The notes under the pieces are model-generated. The model did no database searches. It saw nothing but the letters and a program-made list of their open reading frames with translations, and was not told the origin of the DNA. From Phenylobacterium sp. Root700 (GTDB lineage Bacteria > Pseudomonadota > Alphaproteobacteria > Caulobacterales > Caulobacteraceae): a DNA stretch of 64,000 nt. How positions within the stretch are numbered: position 1 is the stretch's first letter; the number at the start of each line of letters is the position of its first letter. The stretch lies in the NCBI RefSeq assembly GCF_001429025.1, contig NZ_LMHT01000011.1:116372-180371 (forward strand). The letters run 5' to 3'. The position numbers were made by a program, and so were the translations under genes. This document shows, piece after piece, positions 52,058 through 61,513 of the stretch.

Positions 52058-53962
52058 ATGACGATGAAACGAGACGACAAGAACCTTGGAATGGACCGGC
52101 CGATCGCGCGGCGGGACTTTCTGGCCGGCGCGGCGGTGGCCGTGGCGGCCTCGACGACGTTCCAGCCCGGATCGGCCGCGGCCCAGGTCGCCGGCGGGGC
52201 TGGCGCTCCGGCCGGCGGTCCTGATCCGGCCTATTATCCTCCCAAGCTGACCGGCTTGCGCGGCCAGCATGTCGGCTCGTTCGAACAGGCGCACCAGGCG
52301 CGCGACGGCGGGTTTTCGCCGGGCGCCGCGGCCGCCGACACCGGCGAGAGCTATGATCTGGTCGTCGTTGGCGGTGGGATCTCGGGCCTGTCGGCCGCCT
52401 ATTTCTATCGCGAGATGATGGGCGAGAACGCCAGGATCCTGATCCTCGACAACCACGACGATTTCGGCGGTCACGCCAAGCGCAACGAGTTCCGTCACGA
52501 GGGCCGGGTCTATCTCGGCTACGGCGGCACGATGAGCATCGAGACGCCCTATCCCTACAGCTTCACGGCGCGGTCGCTGATCAAGGACCTGGGGATCGAT
52601 GTCCCGGCCATGCAGCGCAAGGTCAACAAGGACCTCTACAAAGGCCTGGGGCGCGGCACCTTCTTCGACAAGGAGCACTTCGGCGTCGACCGTCTGGTGG
52701 TCGGGCAGGGGGTCAAGCCGTGGCCGGTCTTCCTGAAGGAAGCGCCGCTGAGCGCCAAGGTGCGGGCCGATCTGCTGCGCCTCCACACCGACAAGATCGA
52801 CTACATGCCCAGCCTCGACCCGAAGGGGAAGGCGGCCGCCCTGAAGGCGATCAGCTACCAGCAGTTCCTGATCGACCATGTGGGGATTACGCCGGCGGCG
52901 CTGCCCTTCTTCGCCGGCCAGGGTTTCCGCAACAACATGCGGGTCGACACCTGCCCGGCCTATATCGCCTCCAGGTCGCGGGCCCCGGGCTTCGCCGGCA
53001 TGGTGATCGACGGCGAGCCGGCCTTCGAGACCGAGTATGACGCCCACTTCCCGGACGGCAACGCCACCATTGCGCGTCTGCTGGTCAACCGGCTGGTCCC
53101 GGAGGCGCTGCCAGGAGTCCTGGACGCCGACAGCGTGGCGACCGCGCGGGTCGACTACGCCAAGCTCGACCGCGCGAACCAGCCTGTCCGCATCCGGCTG
53201 AACAGCACCGTGGTCCTGGCCGAGCATGAGGGCGACCCCGCCACCGCCCGATCGGTGAAGGTGGTCTATTCGACCAATGGCGAACTGCGCAGCGTGCGCG
53301 GGGCCAATGTGGTGATGGCCTGCTTCAACAATATCATCCGCTTCATCGTGCCTGGCTTGCCGGAGCCCCAGAAGCAGGCCCTGGCCTACGCCTCCAAGGT
53401 GCCGATGCAGTACACCAACGTGTTCCTGCGGAACTGGAAGGCGTTCAAGGCGCTGGGCATCCAGAGCGTCTCGGCCCCGACCGGCTATCACAGTAATTTC
53501 GGCCTCGACATCCCGGTCTCGATGAAGGGCTACGACTTCGCCTCGAACCCCGATCAGCCGATCGTCGTCCACATGGGGCGCAACCCCAACACCCCCGGAT
53601 TGCCGCGCAAGGAGCAGCACCGGCTCGGGCGGATGGACATGCTGGCCACGCCGTTCGAGACCATCGAACGGGAGATCCGCTCGCAGATGGCGCGCAGCCT
53701 GGCTGGCGGCGGTTTCGATCCGGGCCGGGACATCCTGGGGATCACCGTCAACCGCTGGCCGCACGGCTATTCCTACACCTACGACACCCTGGGCGATCCG
53801 GCCTTCGCCGAACACGAACGGCCGCACGTCATTGGGCGCAAGGCTTTTGGACGGATCGCCATCGCCAACGCCGACGCCGGCGCCGCGGCCTTCACCAATG
53901 AGGCAATCGACCAGGCGCAACGCGCGGTTCACGACTGCCTCTACAGTCGCGGCCTTGTCTAA
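52058..53962 (+). CDS. spermidine dehydrogenase-like FAD enzyme, SpdH1
   Basis: A 634-residue exported flavoprotein of the spermidine dehydrogenase (SpdH) family, known to bind FAD and heme b and to cleave spermidine to 4-aminobutanal and 1,3-diaminopropane in Pseudomonas and Citrobacter. The N terminus has the family Tat motif LGMDRPIARRDFLAG (RR at 18-19). The FAD site is YDLVVVGGGISGLSAAYFY (99-117), followed by ILDNHDDFGGHAKRNEF. The start at ATG 52058 mirrors the paralogue's MTM start. It sits between gabD and an amino-acid permease, which supports a periplasmic oxidase making GABA precursors. The electron acceptor could be a quinone or cytochrome c. Confidence 0.88.
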   Translation: MTMKRDDKNLGMDRPIARRDFLAGAAVAVAASTTFQPGSAAAQVAGGAGAPAGGPDPAYYPPKLTGLRGQHVGSFEQAHQARDGGFSPGAAAADTGESYDLVVVGGGISGLSAAYFYREMMGENARILILDNHDDFGGHAKRNEFRHEGRVYLGYGGTMSIETPYPYSFTARSLIKDLGIDVPAMQRKVNKDLYKGLGRGTFFDKEHFGVDRLVVGQGVKPWPVFLKEAPLSAKVRADLLRLHTDKIDYMPSLDPKGKAAALKAISYQQFLIDHVGITPAALPFFAGQGFRNNMRVDTCPAYIASRSRAPGFAGMVIDGEPAFETEYDAHFPDGNATIARLLVNRLVPEALPGVLDADSVATARVDYAKLDRANQPVRIRLNSTVVLAEHEGDPATARSVKVVYSTNGELRSVRGANVVMACFNNIIRFIVPGLPEPQKQALAYASKVPMQYTNVFLRNWKAFKALGIQSVSAPTGYHSNFGLDIPVSMKGYDFASNPDQPIVVHMGRNPNTPGLPRKEQHRLGRMDMLATPFETIEREIRSQMARSLAGGGFDPGRDILGITVNRWPHGYSYTYDTLGDPAFAEHERPHVIGRKAFGRIAIANADAGAAAFTNEAIDQAQRAVHDCLYSRGLV

Positions 53963-54156
53963 AGCTTGGGCCCCGCTGACGGCGCCGCCGGATTGATCAG
54001 TTCAGGTCGGTGGCGCCCAGGCGGCGCGCTGGTGACGGTCGGTCACCGGGACGCTTGCAATTTGGCGTCTTGGGCCAGCCGGCGGCCTTGTCATGAATAG
54101 GATCGACCATCTGGCCGTAGTGGGGACCGGAGGCGACCCGACGGAGGAATTGCGTG

Positions 54157-55545
54157 ATGAGCGGCTCGATCAAACCTGAGGAGGGGGACGGCCTCGGCCG
54201 TTCGCTGAAATCGCGGCACGTCTCCATGATCGCCATCGGCGGGATCATCGGCGCGGGTCTCTTCGTCGGCAGCAGCACCTCGATCGCGACGGTCGGTCCG
54301 GCGGTGGTGATCAGCTATGCGATCGCCGGGCTGCTGGTCCTGCTGGTCATGCGGATCCTCAGCGAGATGGCCATCTCCGAGCCGGGCGTCGGCTCGTTCA
54401 CCGAGTTCGTGCGCCTGGGCCTCGGGGACTGGGGCGGGTTCGTCACCGGTTGGCTCTATTGGTATTTCTGGGTGGTGGTCGTCGCCATCGAGGCGATCGC
54501 CGGCGCGGTCATCTTGCGGCAATGGCTGCCGTTCGAGACCTGGCAGATCGGGCTGGTCCTGCTGACCGCGCTGACCGCGGTGAACCTGACCTCCACACGG
54601 TCCTATGGCGAGTTCGAGTTCTGGCTCTCCTCACTCAAGGTCGCCGGCATCATCGCCTTCATCGCCATCGCCGGCGCCTACGCCTTCGGTCTCAACGGGA
54701 CCGGCGCCATGACCTTCTCCAACCTCATCGCCCACGGCGGGTTCGCGCCCTCCGGCCCGGTGGCCGTCCTGGCCGGCGTCACCAGCGTGATCTTCGCGCT
54801 GACCGGCGCCGAGATCGCCACCATCGCCGCGGCCGAGGCCGATGAGCCGGAGAAGACCATCGCGCGCATCACCAGCTCGGTCGCCGCGCGGATCCTGCTG
54901 TTCTATGTGGTCTCGATCTTCCTGATCGTCTCGGTGGTGCCGTGGACCTCGATCCAGGCGGGGATCTCACCCTTCACCACGGCGCTGGAAGGCATGAACA
55001 TCCCGGGCGCGGGCGTGATCATGAGCGTGATCGTCCTGATCGCCGTGCTGTCCTGCCTCAACTCCGGCCTCTATGTGACCTCGCGGGTCCTGTTCGTCCT
55101 GGCCTCGCGAGGCGACGCGCCGCAGTTCCTGGTCGATGTGAACAGCCGCCGCGTCCCGGTCCGCGCGATCCTGGTCGGCAGCCTGTTCGGGTATCTGGCG
55201 CTGGGCGCCTCGGTGCTCTCTCCGCAGGTGGTGTTCAGCTTCCTGGTCAACGCCTCGGGCGCGATCATGCTGTTTATCTATGTCCTGCTGTGCCTGGCCT
55301 ATCTCAAGCGCCGCAAGCTGCTGGATCAGGCCGGCGTCGCGCCGCCGGCGATCAGGATGTGGTTCCATCCCTGGTCGACCTACGGCGTCATCCTGGGCAT
55401 CGGCGGGGTGCTGCTGGCCATGGCCGGCACGCCGGAACTCGCCAGCCAACTCTATTCCAGCCTGTTCGTCATGGCCCTGGTCGTGGCGTGCTACCTGGTG
55501 GTTCGGCGGCGCAGGGCCCGGTTGACGGCGCTCGCCAGTCGCTGA
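54157..55545 (+). CDS. APC-family amino acid/amine permease (GabP-like)
   Basis: A 462-residue inner-membrane carrier with about 12 hydrophobic segments. The first contains the amino-acid permease consensus SMIAIGGIIGAGLFVGSS, and ALTGAEIATIAAAEADEPEKTI follows mid-protein, both typical of AAT-family GABA, proline or lysine carriers. GGAGG lies nine bases before the ATG at 54157 (a GTG at 54154 is also possible). Coming right after SpdH1 it probably imports the amine or amino acid produced in the periplasm. A long hairpin follows its stop. Confidence 0.9.
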   Translation: MSGSIKPEEGDGLGRSLKSRHVSMIAIGGIIGAGLFVGSSTSIATVGPAVVISYAIAGLLVLLVMRILSEMAISEPGVGSFTEFVRLGLGDWGGFVTGWLYWYFWVVVVAIEAIAGAVILRQWLPFETWQIGLVLLTALTAVNLTSTRSYGEFEFWLSSLKVAGIIAFIAIAGAYAFGLNGTGAMTFSNLIAHGGFAPSGPVAVLAGVTSVIFALTGAEIATIAAAEADEPEKTIARITSSVAARILLFYVVSIFLIVSVVPWTSIQAGISPFTTALEGMNIPGAGVIMSVIVLIAVLSCLNSGLYVTSRVLFVLASRGDAPQFLVDVNSRRVPVRAILVGSLFGYLALGASVLSPQVVFSFLVNASGAIMLFIYVLLCLAYLKRRKLLDQAGVAPPAIRMWFHPWSTYGVILGIGGVLLAMAGTPELASQLYSSLFVMALVVACYLVVRRRRARLTALASR

Positions 55546-55907
55546 CGCAGCGCGGTCAGGCCGGCCCTTTGACCTTGGCCTGACCGCCGCTCCTGAGATC
55601 GGAAGCTCCCGCGTCATGGCGTTCGCGCCGTGATGAGGGCGCCTGCGGCCTCGCGGGCCGTTCCTCGCGCCAAAGCTGTCTGCGCGGCCAAGTAGAGTGG
55701 TGACGACATAGCACCGTCCAGCCCTCTTTTTGGCTCCTTCTCATAAAGTTACAGGACGGCAACAGTCTAAAAGCCAACGACGTGGCGTGTCTTGAATTGA
55801 TCCGCGTCGAGGTTGGGGACCGTAAGCTTAAAAACTGTGCGATGTCGCGCCGGACGGCTGCCGATTGGGCGCCGCGCGTCGGTCTAACACTGTATTGGCT
55901 TTTCCAT
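55546..55907. other. 362-base intergenic region with a terminator-like hairpin
   Basis: An 11-bp perfect stem (55552-55562 with 55577-55587) with a 14-base loop follows the permease stop but lacks a T run. The remaining part is AT-richer (TCATAAAGTTAC, CTTAAAAACTG) and should carry the promoter of the TonB receptor. I see no gene. Confidence 0.5.
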
Positions 55908-58556
55908 ATGCTCAAAAACTGGGGGATCGATTTGCGCAATTATAGAAACACATCCTGCTATCTGGCCTTGGCCACGGCCTTGATGTTCGCCGACAGCGCA
56001 TCTGCGCAGCAGGCGTCGAACGCGGCCGGGGGTGAGACCGACGTCGAGACCCTGATCGTCACCGGCACGCGCCGGACCGACCGCTCGGTCGCCGACAGCG
56101 CGGTTCCGATCGACGTCCTGTCGGCCAGCGACCTGGCCCAGCAGCCGTCTGGCGACATGAACGTGATGCTCCGCAACCTGGTGCCGTCGTTCAACGTCGG
56201 TCGCTTCGTCGGGATCAATTCCGACGGCTCGGCCTTCGTGCGACCGCCCACCCTGCGCGGCCTGCCGCCGGACCAGATCCTGGTGCTGGTGAACGGCAAG
56301 CGCCGTCACCGCTCGGCCCTGGTGCAGATCAACGGCGGCGCGCTGGCCAGCGGCGCCCAGGCCGTCGACCTGGCGCAGATCCCGTCCATGGCTATTGAGC
56401 GTGTCGAAGTGCTGCGTGACGGCGCCTCGGCCCAGTACGGCTCGGACGCCATCGCCGGGGTGATCAACTACAGCCTCAAGCGCAACAACAGCGGCGTCGA
56501 GATGGCTGCGAAGTATGGTGAATATTACAAGGGCGACGGGGGCTCGACCCAGCTGTCGGCCAATATCGGCCTGCCGATCACCGACCGGGGCTTCATCAGC
56601 GTCAGCGGCGAATATCTGCGCAGCCTGGAGACCAGCCGCGGCGGCGACCGGCCCGGCGTCCTGGCTCTGCGGGGCACCCGGCCCGACATCGCCTCGCACA
56701 TCAAGGATCCCGCCCAGCGGATCGGTGATCCGGACGTCGAAGCCGGCCGCGTCTTCATCAACAGCGCCTTCGAGATCTCCGAGGCCGCCGAGCTCTACGC
56801 CTTCGGCAACTACGGCAAGAGCCACCAGGAGTCGGAGTTCAACTTCCGCCAACCCTATTCGGCGGTCGGCGTCGCCCAGAGCGGCGTCGGAACTCAGCTC
56901 TATCCGGCCTCGTCGGTGTTCAACACCATCTATCTCGACCAGCTGCCGAACGGCACATACGACGTCTCGGGCAAGACCTTCAGCTTCCTGTCGGTCTTCC
57001 CCTACGGGTACAATCCGCGCTTCATCGGCGACATCAAGGACATGTCCCTGGCGGGCGGGATCCGGGGCACGCTCGGCTCGGGCCTGCGCTACGACATCAG
57101 CGCCAGCCGTGGGCGCAGCGAGGTCGTCTATCACATCAACAACACGCTGAACCTGTCGCTCGGCCCCAACTCGCCGACCAGCTTCTACGCCGGCAAGCTG
57201 GTCGAGGAAGACACCAGCTTCAACGCCGACTTCTCCTATCCGCTGGAGATCGGGCTCGCGAGCCCGGTGACCCTGGCGGCCGGGACGGAGTACCGCAAGG
57301 AGCGCTACATCATCGGCGTCGGCGATCCGGCGTCCTATGCGGTCGGACCCTACGCCTTCCAGCGGCTGAGCAACGGCGGCACCGCCACCCAGGCGCCTTC
57401 GTCCAACGGCTTCCCGGGCTTCGCGCCGAAGTTCACCACCGACAGTTCGCGCGACAGCTACGCCATCTACGGCGACGCTGAAGGCGACATCACCGATGCG
57501 TTCTCGCTCGGCGTCGCCGTCCGTTACGAGCACTTCTCCGACTTCGGCGGCACCACCAACGCCAAGGTGTCGGGCCGCTACGAGTTGAGCGACACCTTCG
57601 CGGTTCGCGGCGCGGCCAGCACCGGCTTCCGGGCGCCGACCGCCGGGCAGCTCTACACCGCCGCCGGCGTCACCGGCTTCGTGGGGCCGAACCCAACGGA
57701 GAACGTGACGCTGCCGCCCACCGACCCGGCCTCGATCTTCTTCGGCGCCAAGCCGCTGACGCCTGAGAAGTCGGTCAACCTCAGCGGCGGCATGGTGTGG
57801 CAGCCGTTCCCCTCGGTGACGGTGACGATCGACTACTACAACATCAAGGTCACCGACCGTCTGGGCCGCTCGCAGCAGTTCCAGATCATCAACACCGCCA
57901 ACCCGGCGGCGGAGGCGGCCACGCGTGAGAAACTGCGCGAGCTGGGGGTCACCAACTGGCAGACCATCGGCAATCTGGCTTACTTCACCAACGCCTTCGC
58001 CACCCGCACCCAGGGCCTGGACGTGGTCGCCAGCCATCGGCTGACGACCGACTTCGGGCGGTTCAACACCACGCTCACCGCCAACTACAACCAGACCAAG
58101 GTGATCGAGCGTAATCCCCTGATCATCAACGACGTCTCCAAGGGCAACCTGGAGAATTCGCTGCCCACGCTGCGGGGGTCGCTGACCGAGAACTGGAGCA
58201 ATGGGCCGCTGTCGATCACGGCGCGGGCCAACTACTACGGCTCGTACGTCAACTACGCGCTGCCGGTGAACGGCGGGGTCCTGAAGTTCGGCGAGGAGAT
58301 CACCCTCGACCTCGAGGCCCGCTACGAATTCGCCAATCACTACTCGGTGGCCATGGGCGTCGAGAACCTGCTCGACAACTATCCCGACCGGAACGCCAGG
58401 GCGCGGGGCTTCTATGCGCCGCAACCGGCCGGCGCGGCGGTGTCCAACTGGTACGAAAGCACCCAGTCGGCCGTCGACGGCGCGCGCTACTCCGACTCCG
58501 CGCCCTTCGGGTACAACGGCGGCTTCTGGTACGCCCGGGTGACCGCGAAGTTCTGA
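55908..58556 (+). CDS. TonB-dependent receptor, amine-cluster-associated
   Basis: An 882-residue outer-membrane receptor. The signal peptide region is YLALATALMFADSASAQQ. The TonB-box-like ETLIVTGTRRTDRS is followed by a plug with TLRGLPPDQILVLVNGKRRH and VEVLRDGASAQYGSDAIAG; the barrel ends FWYARVTAKF. It shares its plug pattern with the receptor at 18909-21443. The start is uncertain: ATG 55908 lacks a clear ribosome-binding site, while a TTG at 55932 has GGGGGA before it. It lies between the permease and a divergent amine cluster regulator, suggesting a polyamine or peptide ligand. Confidence 0.9.
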   Translation: MLKNWGIDLRNYRNTSCYLALATALMFADSASAQQASNAAGGETDVETLIVTGTRRTDRSVADSAVPIDVLSASDLAQQPSGDMNVMLRNLVPSFNVGRFVGINSDGSAFVRPPTLRGLPPDQILVLVNGKRRHRSALVQINGGALASGAQAVDLAQIPSMAIERVEVLRDGASAQYGSDAIAGVINYSLKRNNSGVEMAAKYGEYYKGDGGSTQLSANIGLPITDRGFISVSGEYLRSLETSRGGDRPGVLALRGTRPDIASHIKDPAQRIGDPDVEAGRVFINSAFEISEAAELYAFGNYGKSHQESEFNFRQPYSAVGVAQSGVGTQLYPASSVFNTIYLDQLPNGTYDVSGKTFSFLSVFPYGYNPRFIGDIKDMSLAGGIRGTLGSGLRYDISASRGRSEVVYHINNTLNLSLGPNSPTSFYAGKLVEEDTSFNADFSYPLEIGLASPVTLAAGTEYRKERYIIGVGDPASYAVGPYAFQRLSNGGTATQAPSSNGFPGFAPKFTTDSSRDSYAIYGDAEGDITDAFSLGVAVRYEHFSDFGGTTNAKVSGRYELSDTFAVRGAASTGFRAPTAGQLYTAAGVTGFVGPNPTENVTLPPTDPASIFFGAKPLTPEKSVNLSGGMVWQPFPSVTVTIDYYNIKVTDRLGRSQQFQIINTANPAAEAATREKLRELGVTNWQTIGNLAYFTNAFATRTQGLDVVASHRLTTDFGRFNTTLTANYNQTKVIERNPLIINDVSKGNLENSLPTLRGSLTENWSNGPLSITARANYYGSYVNYALPVNGGVLKFGEEITLDLEARYEFANHYSVAMGVENLLDNYPDRNARARGFYAPQPAGAAVSNWYESTQSAVDGARYSDSAPFGYNGGFWYARVTAKF

Positions 58557-58562
58557 CGCCTA

Positions 58563-58587
58563 GTCTCCGGGGCGACGCCCCGGAGAC
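58563..58587 (+). terminator. first of two hairpins after the TonB receptor
   Basis: An 11-bp perfect GC-rich stem (GTCTCCGGGGC / GCCCCGGAGAC) closes a 3-base loop, six bases after the receptor stop. No T tract follows, but a second hairpin with a T run lies 15 bases further on. Confidence 0.55.
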
Positions 58588-58602
58588 ACTACAAGTCATG
58601 CG

Positions 58603-58630
58603 AACAGGGGCCTTTTCAGGCCCCTGTTTT
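58603..58630 (+). terminator. intrinsic terminator
   Basis: A 10-bp stem (AACAGGGGCC / GGCCCCTGTT) with a TTTTCA loop is followed by TT, giving four consecutive T including the stem. It lies between the convergent receptor and LysR genes. It is the clearest intrinsic terminator of this region. Confidence 0.8.
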
Positions 58631-58666
58631 GCGTTCTGAAGGCGCCGTCTTCGCGGCCGGCGCCGG

Positions 58667-59701
58667 CTACTGGACGGAGAGGGCCGCGTGCGCCAGGACG
58701 GCGCGCTCAATCGGCGGCTCGGCCATCTCCCGATCCTGCAGGAACGCCCCGGCCCGGGCCGCGAGCCAGTCGCGGAACTTGCGCATAGCCGGGCGGGCGA
58801 CGGCGTCCTCGCGGGTGGCGAACACATAGGCGCCGATCTTCGCGCCGACCTCGCGGCCAGGCTGCTGGCCGACGACTTTCAGGAAGCCTTCGGAGATGTC
58901 GTCGGCGATCAGGAACGGATTGGCCAGGGCCACGCCCTGACCCCGGCGGGCGGCGTCTAGGGTGAGGTGGGCGTGCCAAAGCCGCGGGCCCAGCAGTCGT
59001 GCGCCGACGGCGAGGTCATGGGCGATGAACCAGGCCCGCCACTCCTCGTCGCTCTCTTCGTGCAGCAGGCGCAGGTCGACCAGGTCCCAGGGGGTCTTGA
59101 TCGGCGGATGGGTCGCGATCCAGTCATGGCTGGCGACCGGAACGACGCTGGGTCTGGCGAAGGTCAGCCAGTCGACGCCGGGCGGGGGGCCGCCGCCGCC
59201 GATGTCGCGCACGAAGCGGATGTCGCCGTCGGCCTCGTCGGACCCGAACGCCGGGCTGGTGTCGGTCGGCCTCAGTTCGATCTCGATACCCGGATGCAGT
59301 TGCGCGAAGAGGTCGAGGTTGGCGGCCAACCAGCGGCTGGCGAAGCCCGGCACGCACCAGATCAGCAGCCGCTCGCCCTTCTGGGAGCCCACCACGTCAC
59401 GGGTGGCGCGGGCGATGTCGGTGATGGAGGCGGCGATGGACTGGTGATAGTGCCGCCCGGTGGCGTTCAGGCGCGGGACCGAGGAGCTGCGATCGAACAG
59501 CGCCACGCCGAGCCACGCCTCCAGGGCGCGCAGGTGGCGGCTGACGACCGCGTGGTCGACCGAGAGCTCGAGCGCGGCCTTGCGGATGCCGCCCACCCGT
59601 CCCACGGCCTCGAAGGCGCGCAAGGATGCGAAGGGCGGGATAGCCCGACGGTCGGCGACGATGCTTGGCGCGCCAGGGCGCGGCGATTCGACGTCACTCA
59701 T
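58667..59701 (-). CDS. LysR-family regulator (GcvA-like)
   Basis: A 344-residue regulator. The N-terminal helix-turn-helix reads PFASLRAFEAVGRVGGIRKAALELSVDHAVVSRHLRALE, the GcvA-like variant, and the ligand domain shows WCVPGFASRWLAANL and RFVRDIGGGGPPPG-type loops. The ATG at 59701 follows GGGAGGG. It is divergent from the aminotransferase-SpdH2 genes and likely controls them. The effector is probably an amine or amino acid; this is inferred from context. Confidence 0.88.
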   Translation of the reverse strand: MSDVESPRPGAPSIVADRRAIPPFASLRAFEAVGRVGGIRKAALELSVDHAVVSRHLRALEAWLGVALFDRSSSVPRLNATGRHYHQSIAASITDIARATRDVVGSQKGERLLIWCVPGFASRWLAANLDLFAQLHPGIEIELRPTDTSPAFGSDEADGDIRFVRDIGGGGPPPGVDWLTFARPSVVPVASHDWIATHPPIKTPWDLVDLRLLHEESDEEWRAWFIAHDLAVGARLLGPRLWHAHLTLDAARRGQGVALANPFLIADDISEGFLKVVGQQPGREVGAKIGAYVFATREDAVARPAMRKFRDWLAARAGAFLQDREMAEPPIERAVLAHAALSVQ

Positions 59702-60056
59702 TATTGCGGCCCTCCCCAGGCCGGCGCGGAGCCCAACACAGGCGGTATTCCTTGTCAAAGGCGCTAGGGGGCTACAGTCGCATAGACCGTAATTCGCCTG
59801 TGGGATGTGCAGTTCGCACCACGGTCCGGCGCGATGCTCAGACGTCCCGCGCCGAGGTGTCGCCCGGTCACCAGACGGCGTGGCGTAAGCACCTCCACGG
59901 AATGGGCGGAACTTCCTACGTCAACAGTGACGCCGAAGCTCGCGCGGCGAGTTGCTTCCTGCGGAGGCCCGGCGCGCGGCCCAGGCCGATGTAAACCTAC
60001 CCCGAGGCCTTCAGCCGGCGACGGCGAGGCCCTCGGCGCGCATTTCAGGAGCGGCA
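59702..60056. other. 355-base divergent region, LysR / aminotransferase
   Basis: This region should hold both promoters and the LysR site. It is GC-rich and contains no reliable gene; short frames through it extend into the aminotransferase. AGGAG (60048-60052) serves the GTG start at 60057. I could not fix a T-N11-A LysR box with confidence. Confidence 0.45.
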
Positions 60057-61370
60057 GTGACCATACCCAACGACTTGGAGGCCTACTGGCTTCCGTTCAC
60101 CGCCAACCGCGCCTTCAAGGCCGCGCCCAAGATGCTGATGTCGGCCGACGGCATGTACTATCAGACCAACGACGGACGGCAGATCCTCGACGCCGTCTCG
60201 GGACTCTGGTGCTCAAATGCTGGGCACAATCGCCGCAAGATCGTCGAGGCTATTCAGAAGCAGGCCGCGAACCTCGACTTCGCCCCTCAGTTCCAGCTCG
60301 CCCATTCGATGGCTTTCGAGCTGTCGTCGCGGCTGGTCGCGATGGCGCCCGCCGGGTTCAGCCAGGTCTTCTATTGCAACTCGGGCTCCGAGGCCGCCGA
60401 CAGCGCCCTGAAGATCGCGCTGGCCTATCATCGCGCGCGCGGGGAGGCCGGGCGCACCCGGCTGATCGGCCGCGAGCGCGGCTATCACGGGGTCGGGTTC
60501 GGCGGCATTTCGGTCGGGGGAATTCCGGCCAACCGCCGAACGTTCGGCACCCTGCTTCCGGGCGTGGATCACCTGCGCCATACGCTGGACATCGAGCGGA
60601 ACGGCTTTTCGCGGGGGCTGCCCGAGCATGGCGTCGAACTGGCGGACGACCTTGAACGGCTGGTCGCCCTGCACGACGCCTCGACCATCGCCGCGGTGAT
60701 TGTCGAGCCTGTCGCCGGCTCGACCGGGGTGCTGCCTCCGCCGGCCGGCTATCTGCAGCGCCTGCGCAAGATCTGCGACCAGCACGGCATCCTGCTGATC
60801 TTCGATGAGGTGATCACGGGCTTTGGCCGTCTGGGGACGCCGTTCGGCGCCGACTGGTTCGGCGTGACGCCGGACATGATCACCATCGCCAAGGGCGTCA
60901 CGAACGGCGCCGTGCCCATGGGCGGCGTGATCACCCGGGAAGGGATTTTCGATGCGATCGCCGACGCCTCGAACGGGGGCATCGAGCTCTTCCATGGCTA
61001 TACCTATTCGGGACATCCGTTGGCCTGCGCCGCCGCCATGGCGACCCTCGACGTCTATGAGGAGGAGGGCCTGTTCCAGCGCTGCGCGGACATCTCGCCC
61101 CACTTCGAGGACCAGGTGCACTCCCTGCGGGGCGTCGCCCACGTGACGGATATTCGGAACCTTGGATTGATGGCCGCGATCGAGCTGGCGTCGAGGCCTG
61201 GCGCGCCCGGCGCACGCGCAACCGAGGTGTTCAACCGTTGCTTTGATAAGGGCGTCCTGGTGCGGGTGACCGGCGATGTGATCGCGCTTTCGCCGCCGTT
61301 CATCGTCGAGCTCGCCCAGATCGACCACATCGTCGAGACCCTGCGCGAGGCGATCGGGGCGGTCGCCTGA
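60057..61370 (+). CDS. class III aminotransferase (omega-amino acid:pyruvate type)
   Basis: A 437-residue PLP enzyme. Motifs are NSGSEAADSALKIA, FDEVITGFGR (D250) and Schiff-base K279 in TIAKGVTNGAVPMGG. The EAYWLPFTANRAFK N terminus and the GVTNGAVPMGG loop are typical of omega-amino acid:pyruvate aminotransferases, which act on beta-alanine, GABA, putrescine or diamines with pyruvate. The GTG at 60057 follows AGGAG; the frame opens 35 codons earlier without a site. The alanine dehydrogenase downstream could regenerate pyruvate from the alanine formed. Confidence 0.9.
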   Translation: MTIPNDLEAYWLPFTANRAFKAAPKMLMSADGMYYQTNDGRQILDAVSGLWCSNAGHNRRKIVEAIQKQAANLDFAPQFQLAHSMAFELSSRLVAMAPAGFSQVFYCNSGSEAADSALKIALAYHRARGEAGRTRLIGRERGYHGVGFGGISVGGIPANRRTFGTLLPGVDHLRHTLDIERNGFSRGLPEHGVELADDLERLVALHDASTIAAVIVEPVAGSTGVLPPPAGYLQRLRKICDQHGILLIFDEVITGFGRLGTPFGADWFGVTPDMITIAKGVTNGAVPMGGVITREGIFDAIADASNGGIELFHGYTYSGHPLACAAAMATLDVYEEEGLFQRCADISPHFEDQVHSLRGVAHVTDIRNLGLMAAIELASRPGAPGARATEVFNRCFDKGVLVRVTGDVIALSPPFIVELAQIDHIVETLREAIGAVA

Positions 61371-61513
61371 CCGTCCCGGTGATCGAAGCACACCAGCCCC
61401 GGCGCTGCTTGGCAACTTCACCGGACGCCCACCGGGCCCAAGATGGGGCGGCGCGCTGACGGGGCGTCCCAACGCCCGGGCGCGGCGTCTCACAAGACCC
61501 AACCGAACGGATC

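Noticed and set aside
50069..53932. 1287-codon minus-strand open frame antisense to gabT, gabD and spdH1
   Set aside because: It is a GC-rich shadow frame: no recognised motif, very high Arg/Gly/Asp/His content, and it lies opposite three genes with complete catalytic motifs.
55556..55939. 127-codon minus-strand frame in the permease-receptor gap
   Set aside because: It overlaps the receptor 5' end and a terminator-like hairpin, has no ribosome-binding site and no recognisable domain.
59807..60655. 282-codon plus-strand frame overlapping the aminotransferase start
   Set aside because: It is Arg/Pro-rich, out of frame with the aminotransferase that shows all PLP residues, and lacks any motif.
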